Shown piece after piece: positions 5,069 through 9,420 of a DNA stretch of 9,420 nucleotides. The stretch covers positions 12,454-21,873 of the forward strand of contig DKTR01000130.1 in assembly GCA_002473385.1 (NCBI GenBank), given 5' to 3'. Within the stretch, counting starts at the first letter, position 1. Each line of letters starts with the position of its first letter. Below the pieces are notes generated by a model. It did not search any database. It was not told the DNA's origin and saw nothing but the letters and a program-made list of their open reading frames with translations. Origin of the DNA: Lachnospiraceae bacterium UBA7225. GTDB lineage: Bacteria; Bacillota; Clostridia; Lachnospirales; Lachnospiraceae. Position numbers and translations under genes: made by a program.

Positions 5069-5404
5069 ATGGAAGAGATAACTGGGGGAAGCTGTATAGA
5101 AGACAACATAAAAGAGTGCTGCTGCACAAAGACGAAGGAGCGCAGTGAGAAAGAATATAAGGACCTGATCAACCGTCTGAACCGCATTGAGGGGCAGATA
5201 CGCGGCATTAAGGGAATGGTGGAGAAAAATGCCTACTGCCCCGACATTCTGGTGCAGGTGGCTGCTGCAAATGCTGCACTGAACAGCTTTAACAAGGTAT
5301 TGCTCGCCAATCATATCCGTACCTGTGTTGTCCGCGACCTCCATGAAGGAAAGGACGAGACGGTAGATGAACTGGTAGCCGTTCTGCAGAAACTGATGAA
5401 GTAA
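5069..5404 (+). CDS. csoR: copper-sensing transcriptional repressor CsoR
   Basis: The 111-residue protein belongs to the CsoR/RcnR (DUF156) family of all-helical repressors. NRLNRIEGQIRGIKGMVEK (35-53) is the family's signature first helix. Cu(I) ligands are present in the expected places: C57 (in NAYCPDI), H82 and C86 (in ANHIRTCVV), with Y56 before the first cysteine. The C-H-C set separates copper CsoR from nickel/cobalt RcnR, formaldehyde FrmR and persulfide CstR. CsoR binds operator DNA without copper and releases it on binding Cu(I). Oddly, the N-terminus (1-30) carries four extra cysteines, C9 and C17-C18-C19, upstream of the usual domain. The start at 5069 follows AAGGGAG (5056-5062). 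Operators lie in its own promoter, and copA starts 17 nt after the stop, so the operon is self-regulated. Confidence 0.93.
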   Translation: MEEITGGSCIEDNIKECCCTKTKERSEKEYKDLINRLNRIEGQIRGIKGMVEKNAYCPDILVQVAAANAALNSFNKVLLANHIRTCVVRDLHEGKDETVDELVAVLQKLMK

Positions 5405-5421
5405 ATAGGAGTGTGGTATAG

Positions 5422-7941
5422 ATGAAACAATTTACAGTGACAGGCATGAGCTGTGCGGCGTGCAGTGCGCGTGTGGAAAAAGCGGTGTTGAAGGTACCGG
5501 GAGTGACAGCGTGCTCCGTCAGTCTGCTGACGAACTCCATGGGCGTGGAGGGGACTGCTGCTGAGAGCGATATCGTAGCGGCTGTTACGGAGGCCGGATA
5601 TGGGGCATCTGTAAGGGGAGTATCCGATACAGGAAAAACGGCTGCTGCAGAAAATGATGAAGAGCTTCTGAAGGACCGGGAGACTCCGGCGCTGAAAAAG
5701 CGCTTGTGCGCTTCTGTAGGCTTTCTGATTGTTTTAATGTATTTTTCAATGGGACATATGATGTGGGGCTGGCCTGTGCCTTCGTTTTTTGAATATAATC
5801 ATGTGGCGATGGGGCTGCTGCAGCTTCTTCTTACTGTAATCATTATGGTGATCAATCAGAAATTTTTTATCAGCGGTGTGCGCGGGCTGCTGCATGGTGC
5901 GCCCAATATGGACACGCTGGTGGCACTTGGCGCCGGGGCATCTTTTGTGTACAGCACGTATGCACTGTTTGCCATGACGGACGCACAGATGAAGGGCAAT
6001 ATGGCAGGTGTTATGTCGTATATGCATGAATTTTACTTTGAGTCGGCAGCGATGATTCTCACACTGATTACGGTGGGAAAAATGCTGGAGGCCCGCTCGA
6101 AGGGCAAAACGACGGATGCTTTAAAAGGGCTGATGAAGCTTGCGCCTAAAAAAGCAGCGGTGCTGCGCGAAGGAATGGAAACGGAAGTCTCCATAGAGCA
6201 GGTGCGCAAAGGCGACATTTTTGTTGTCCGCCCGGGAGAAAATATTCCGGTGGACGGCATCGTGCTGGAAGGCAGCAGTGCGGTAAACGAATCAGCCCTG
6301 ACCGGTGAGAGTATTCCGGTGGATAAGACAGCCGGGGATGCGGTTTCAGCGGCAACCATTAATCAGTCGGGCTTTTTGAAGTGCGAGGCGACGCGCGTGG
6401 GAGAGGATACCACGCTCTCGCAGATTATCCGGATGGTAAGTGATGCGGCAGCGACAAAAGCACCGATCGCGAAGGTGGCAGACAAGGTGTCAGGTGTTTT
6501 TGTTCCGGCGGTAATCACTATTGCGGCAGTAACGATCCTGGGGTGGCTGCTCGCCGGGGAGAGCATCGGCTTTGCGCTGGCACGCGGTATTTCCGTGCTG
6601 GTGATCAGCTGTCCGTGTGCGCTGGGGCTGGCGACACCGGTGGCAATTATGGTCGGAAACGGCATGGGCGCAAAAAACGGTATCTTGTTTAAGACGGCAG
6701 TTTCGCTTGAGGAAGCAGGCAGGACGGAAATTGTGGCGCTTGATAAAACAGGAACGATCACGCTTGGCGAGCCGCGGGTGACAGATCTGCTCCCGGCGGA
6801 CGGTTTTACCGGGGAGGAGCTGCTGGCGCTTGCCTGTGCGCTGGAGCAGAAAAGTGAACATCCGCTTGCACGTGCTGTGCTTGAGCGGTCAAAGGAGGAA
6901 GGCATAGTGCCGCAGGAGGTGTCCGGCTTCCAGGCACTTCCCGGAAATGGTCTGACGGCATCCCTGGCAGGAAGCACCTTAAATGGCGGAAACGCACAGT
7001 TTATCAGTACAAAGGCGCAGATACCGGAGGATGTCCGCAGCCAGGGTGAGCATCTGGCGGAGGAAGGGAAAACACCGCTGTACTTTGCGAAAGACGGCAG
7101 GCTGGCGGGCATTATCGCGGTGGCGGATGTCATGAAGGAGGACAGTCCGCAGGCAATCCGCGAGATGCAGAACATGGGTATCCATGTGGTGATGCTTACA
7201 GGAGATAATGAGCGGACCGCGAAGGCAATTGGCAGACAGGCAGGTGTTGATGAAGTAATTGCGGGCGTGCTTCCGGACGGCAAAGAGAGTGTCATCCGCA
7301 GCCTGAAGCAGAAAGGCAGGGTTGCCATGGTCGGTGACGGTATTAATGATGCCCCGGCGCTGACACGTGCGGATATCGGAATTGCCATCGGGGCGGGCAC
7401 AGATGTTGCTATCGACGCAGCGGATGTCGTCTTGATGAAGAGCCGTCTGAGTGATGTGCCGGCAGCCATCCGTTTGAGCCGTGCGACATTGAGAAACATT
7501 CACGAAAACCTGTTCTGGGCGTTTTTCTATAACGCGGTGGGGATTCCGCTTGCCATGGGACTGTGGATTCCGCTGACCGGCTGGAAATTGAATCCGATGT
7601 TCGGAGCGGCGGCGATGAGCCTGTCCAGCTTCTGCGTGGTAACAAATGCGCTGCGCCTGAATCTGTTTAAAATATATGATGCGGGCAGAGATAAAAAAAT
7701 CAAAAAGAAAAAAGAGAAGGAGAGCAAGACGATGGAAAAAACAATGAAAATTGAAGGTATGATGTGCGGACACTGTGAAGCAAGAGTGAAAAAGGTTCTG
7801 GAGGCGCTGCCAGAGGTAGAGCAGGCGCTGGTCAGCCACCAGGAGGGCACCGCAGTTGTTACCCTGAATGCTCCGGTGGCTGATGATCTGCTCAGAAAGG
7901 CGGTCGAGGACCAGGATTATAAAGTGATTTCAATTTCATGA
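5422..7941 (+). CDS. copA: Cu(I)-exporting P1B-type ATPase CopA with C-terminal CopZ-like domain
   Basis: This 839-residue ATPase pumps Cu(I) out of the cytoplasm using ATP. An N-terminal heavy-metal-associated domain has GMSCAAC (C11/C14). Paired membrane helices lie at about 95-115, 128-150, 160-185 and 203-220. The actuator has TGES (294-297). The transport site is C397-P-C399 (ISCPCALGLATP), and the later helices carry Y703-N704 and M732-S-L-S-S736, a CopA set. Catalytic D441 lies in DKTGT, the nucleotide site has SEHP (478-481) and the hinge is GDGINDAP (638-645). After the last helix, a lysine-rich linker (about 756-770) leads to a second metal-binding domain (771-839) with GMMCGHC (C782/C785). 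That domain resembles free CopZ and has its own start signals. AGGAG at 5407-5411 lies 10 nt before the start. The gene is co-transcribed with csoR. Copper rather than silver only is supported by the motifs but not proven. Confidence 0.95.
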   Translation: MKQFTVTGMSCAACSARVEKAVLKVPGVTACSVSLLTNSMGVEGTAAESDIVAAVTEAGYGASVRGVSDTGKTAAAENDEELLKDRETPALKKRLCASVGFLIVLMYFSMGHMMWGWPVPSFFEYNHVAMGLLQLLLTVIIMVINQKFFISGVRGLLHGAPNMDTLVALGAGASFVYSTYALFAMTDAQMKGNMAGVMSYMHEFYFESAAMILTLITVGKMLEARSKGKTTDALKGLMKLAPKKAAVLREGMETEVSIEQVRKGDIFVVRPGENIPVDGIVLEGSSAVNESALTGESIPVDKTAGDAVSAATINQSGFLKCEATRVGEDTTLSQIIRMVSDAAATKAPIAKVADKVSGVFVPAVITIAAVTILGWLLAGESIGFALARGISVLVISCPCALGLATPVAIMVGNGMGAKNGILFKTAVSLEEAGRTEIVALDKTGTITLGEPRVTDLLPADGFTGEELLALACALEQKSEHPLARAVLERSKEEGIVPQEVSGFQALPGNGLTASLAGSTLNGGNAQFISTKAQIPEDVRSQGEHLAEEGKTPLYFAKDGRLAGIIAVADVMKEDSPQAIREMQNMGIHVVMLTGDNERTAKAIGRQAGVDEVIAGVLPDGKESVIRSLKQKGRVAMVGDGINDAPALTRADIGIAIGAGTDVAIDAADVVLMKSRLSDVPAAIRLSRATLRNIHENLFWAFFYNAVGIPLAMGLWIPLTGWKLNPMFGAAAMSLSSFCVVTNALRLNLFKIYDAGRDKKIKKKKEKESKTMEKTMKIEGMMCGHCEARVKKVLEALPEVEQALVSHQEGTAVVTLNAPVADDLLRKAVEDQDYKVISIS
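7717..7941 (+). other. copZ: internal ribosome-binding site and start for a free CopZ-like chaperone inside copA
   Basis: AAGGAG (7717-7722) sits 9 nt before an in-frame ATG at 7732. Starting there would give a 69-residue protein, MEKTMKIEGMMCGHCEARVK onward, the length and layout of stand-alone CopZ copper chaperones. The preceding codons (linker K/E-rich, poly-A coding) look like a former intergenic ribosome-binding region read through in frame. Runs of A at 7692-7698 and 7707-7713 might also allow slippage. Either shifted frame meets a stop within about 20 codons, which would release a CopA without the domain. Independent translation is inferred, not shown. Confidence 0.5.
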
Positions 7942-7989
7942 GCCAGGGGACAAATGAACATGCTTTTTTGAAAGCATCCTGGCATTAGA
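7939..7989. repeat. short inverted-repeat element between copA and the M42 peptidase gene
   Basis: GCCAGG (7942-7947) pairs with CCTGGC (7978-7983). Inside, ATGCTTT (7960-7966) pairs with AAAGCAT (7971-7977) around TTTG. The ends resemble those of the 491-617 element (ATGCCAGG on one side, TTTGTCCCCTGGC against TTTTGACCCTGGC on the other, read on the minus strand). AATTTCA occurs on both flanks (7932-7938 and 7990-7996). It may be a short derivative of the same repeat family. It may also act as a shared transcription stop for the convergent genes, though no T tract follows on either strand. Confidence 0.4.
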
Positions 7990-7993
7990 AATT

Positions 7994-9019
7994 TCACCCG
8001 GCGTACGCCTGCAGCAGCCGGAACGTATTTTCCACGCCGTCCCGGTGGGAACGCTCGTAGCCGTGGGAGGCATAGACACCAGGACCGATCAGACCGTGTC
8101 TGGCATCGATTCCGGCTGCGAGTGCAGCGTCGGCATCTGAGCCGTAGAATGGATATACATCAGCAGCGTAGTTGATTCCATGATCCTGCGCTGCTTTTAT
8201 TAGCGCTTTTACGACATCGTGATGATACGGACCGCGGCTGTCCTTTACGCAGATGGATACCTGCTGTTCCGTACATTCCAGCCCTTTTCCGACACATCCC
8301 ATATCGACGGAGAGAAGCTCCGTCACATCAGACGGGATGGAAGCGCAGCCGCCATGTCCCACTTCCTCAAAGACTGTGGCATGCTGCCAGACCTTTCTTA
8401 GAGGCGTGATGTTTTCCTCTTTTATGTATTTTGCGTAGCCGAGCAGGATCGCGGTGCTGAGCTTGTCGTCAAGATAGCGGCTCTTAATATATCCGGAAGC
8501 TGTAAGGCGCGTGCGCGGCTGCGGGCAGACATAGCATCCGGTCATGATGCCGAGCTTCTGCACATCTTCTTTAGAGGAAACCGGTTCATCCAGCACCAGC
8601 TCTACACTGTCGAAGGTGCGGGCGGTATCGCTGTAGGATTTGTTGACATGGATGGAAGCGTCTGCGAGCTGGATGGTGCCCTCATACGTCCGCCCGTCCA
8701 TCGTGTAAACAGTACAGTTTTCCGCCTCGGTATTGTTGGCGTTTAAACCGCCGATCGGGGTGAGCCGCAGGCGGCCGTCACTCTTGATCTCTGCGACCAT
8801 TGCACCCAGGGTATCGACATGAGCCAGCATCATCAGCGCGTCGCCTTCCCCGCCAAGGTCGGCAAGGACGCCGCCCTTTACAGTTCTTTGCGGAGTGTAT
8901 CCGAGCCGCATGTATTCCTCCATCAGATAATCGGAGACTGCTCCGGTAAAGCCGGATGGGCTGTCAATGGCAAGAAGCTTCTGCGCCTGTTCAAGAATAT
9001 AATCTACATAATGGTTCAT
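7994..9019 (-). CDS. M42 family metallopeptidase (aminopeptidase)
   Basis: The 341-residue protein has the full M42 metal-binding set: H67-V-D69 (AHVDT), D184 in YLDDK, the catalytic pair E218-E219 in VFEEVGHGG, D239 in SVDMG and H319 in YASHGYE. These cytoplasmic di-metal enzymes, often assembled as tetrahedral dodecamers, remove N-terminal residues from short peptides; some are annotated as endoglucanase M or deblocking aminopeptidase. Length is usual for the family. An upstream in-frame ATG at 9058 would add 13 residues (MYICAGQKGRKHN), but it overlaps the -10 element and lies before the predicted transcript start. The start at 9019 is therefore chosen, with AAGGGA about 12 nt upstream. 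The gene stands alone, divergent from rarA and convergent with copA. Substrate preference cannot be read from sequence. Confidence 0.92.
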   Translation of the reverse strand: MNHYVDYILEQAQKLLAIDSPSGFTGAVSDYLMEEYMRLGYTPQRTVKGGVLADLGGEGDALMMLAHVDTLGAMVAEIKSDGRLRLTPIGGLNANNTEAENCTVYTMDGRTYEGTIQLADASIHVNKSYSDTARTFDSVELVLDEPVSSKEDVQKLGIMTGCYVCPQPRTRLTASGYIKSRYLDDKLSTAILLGYAKYIKEENITPLRKVWQHATVFEEVGHGGCASIPSDVTELLSVDMGCVGKGLECTEQQVSICVKDSRGPYHHDVVKALIKAAQDHGINYAADVYPFYGSDADAALAAGIDARHGLIGPGVYASHGYERSHRDGVENTFRLLQAYAG

Positions 9020-9056
9020 ATTGTGTTTTCTTCCCTTCTGTCCTGCACAGATATAC

Positions 9057-9084
9057 ATTATAACTGCGCAGGAAAATTTGTACA
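9057..9084 (-). promoter_or_regulatory. promoter of the M42 peptidase gene
   Basis: On the minus strand there is TGTACA (9084-9079) as a four-of-six -35, a 16-nt spacer and a perfect TATAAT -10 (9062-9057). The transcript would start near 9050, giving a leader of about 30 nt. Confidence 0.5.
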
Positions 9085-9160
9085 GAACTTAGTTTATCAC
9101 ATCCGGGTGCCAAAGAAAATGTTTATGTTTCCATCTTTTCAAATCTTTTGATTGAAAACA

Positions 9161-9172
9161 GAACAAAAGTTC
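9161..9172. promoter_or_regulatory. putative LexA (SOS) box upstream of rarA
   Basis: GAACAAAAGTTC matches the Gram-positive LexA/DinR core GAAC-N4-GTTC perfectly, with AT-only centre and G after the right arm; the outer C on the left is A. It lies about 45-57 bp upstream of the predicted rarA transcript start, upstream of the core promoter rather than inside it. A bulged AT-rich inverted repeat (9137-9157) precedes it. Confidence 0.5.
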
Positions 9173-9202
9173 GGGAATGTGCTGTACTTTTTCTGATTTG
9201 TC

Positions 9203-9211
9203 TGCTATACT
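9203..9211 (+). promoter_or_regulatory. extended -10 promoter of rarA
   Basis: TGCTATACT is an extended -10 (TG-n-TATACT, -10 at 9206-9211). The -35 position (TGTACT, 9183-9188) matches consensus only at three of six positions. The predicted start is about 9218, leaving about 24 nt to the start codon. Confidence 0.5.
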
Positions 9212-9241
9212 ATGCTCAGAGTTATTTTTGGAGGACATGCC

Positions 9242-9420
9242 ATGGAGCAGATGACCTTATTTGATGACAGGGAAAAAACAGTGCCGCTTGCGAGCCGTCT
9301 GCGCCCGGAGCGGCTGGAGGATTTTGTGGGGCAGGAGCATCTGCTCGGTCAGGGGAAGATGCTGCGCAGTCTGATCGAGGGAGACCAGATTTCTTCCATG
9401 ATCTTCTGGGGACCGCCGGG
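9242..9420 (+). CDS. rarA: replication-associated recombination protein RarA (MgsA), partial, N-terminal 59 residues
   Basis: The visible N-terminus reads MEQMTLFDDREKTVPLASRL, then RPERLEDFVGQEHLLGQGKM, and reaches SSMIFWGPPG at the window edge. This is the beginning of the RarA/MgsA/WRNIP1 AAA+ ATPases: a PLASRLRP segment, the FVGQEHLL box and the start of the Walker A loop (GPPG). RarA acts at stalled or gapped replication forks together with single-strand binding protein. The N-terminal QMTLFD stretch resembles the clamp-binding-like leader seen in this family. GGAGG at 9230-9234 is 7 nt from the start. The remainder, including Walker B and the C-terminal domains, is outside the window. 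Confidence 0.92.
   Translation, partial: MEQMTLFDDREKTVPLASRLRPERLEDFVGQEHLLGQGKMLRSLIEGDQISSMIFWGPP

Noticed and set aside
6363..7499. 378-codon minus-strand open frame opposite copA
   Set aside because: Antisense shadow of a gene with all P-type ATPase motifs; no signals of its own.
6979..7839. 286-codon minus-strand open frame opposite the 3' half of copA
   Set aside because: Antisense shadow, rich in His, Gln and Arg, with no recognisable domain.
9020..9058. Upstream start for the M42 peptidase at 9058
   Set aside because: The codon overlaps the -10 element TATAAT (9062-9057) and precedes the predicted transcript start; family N-termini match the start at 9019.

Overview
The window looks like the chromosome of an anaerobic Firmicute, most probably a Lachnospiraceae/Clostridia-type gut bacterium. 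This rests on the gene families (AzlC/AzlD, a TlpA / CXXC mini-protein / 4Fe-4S membrane protein cluster, a CsoR-CopA copper operon, an M42 peptidase), on strong purine-rich Shine-Dalgarno sites, on sigmaA-type promoters with 17-nt spacers and on moderate GC. No rRNA, tRNA, CRISPR array or intact transposase is visible.

Layout from left to right. (1) The 5' part of a PlsC-like acyltransferase runs leftwards off the edge (1-255, minus). (2) A divergent intergenic region holds a minus promoter for plsC and a plus promoter for the next operon. A 127-bp MITE-like element (491-617) with 10-bp perfect terminal inverted repeats and an 8-bp direct repeat on each side sits just after that plus promoter. 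(3) A plus-strand operon (655-2655) encodes a COG2984/TrpX-type substrate-binding protein and an AzlC-AzlD amino-acid exporter pair. (4) A minus-strand operon (4285 down to 2602) encodes a secreted TlpA-like thioredoxin, a 48-residue membrane CXXC protein of the CD1871A type and a NapH-like polyferredoxin membrane protein. Its last gene overlaps azlD tail to tail by 54 bp. (5) A lone PrcB-domain lipoprotein (4451-4867, plus) is followed by a terminator hairpin. (6) A copper operon (4917-7941, plus) has a promoter carrying two CsoR-type operators, then csoR, then a copA whose C-terminus is fused to a CopZ-like domain. That domain has its own internal ribosome-binding site and start codon. (7) An M42 metallopeptidase lies on the minus strand (9019-7994). 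(8) Divergent from it is the start of rarA (from 9242), with an SOS/LexA-type box upstream.

How the genes fit together. The copper genes form a self-contained sensor/exporter/chaperone unit: CsoR should occupy its own promoter until Cu(I) binds, and CopA plus its CopZ-like module should then export copper. The TlpA-CXXC-polyferredoxin operon reads as a proposed electron relay from cytoplasmic Fe-S centres across the membrane to an extracytoplasmic thiol-disulfide protein; its biological role is not known to me. The SBP-AzlCD operon is odd, because a binding protein normally serves an ABC importer and here accompanies an exporter family.

The strongest points for follow-up are the MITE insertion that appears to have lengthened the leader of the SBP-azlCD operon, the copA-copZ fusion with a preserved internal start, the TlpA/CXXC/Fe-S operon, the orphan SBP beside AzlCD and the LexA-like box at rarA. 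All family calls come from reading the sequence by eye; no database search was run.
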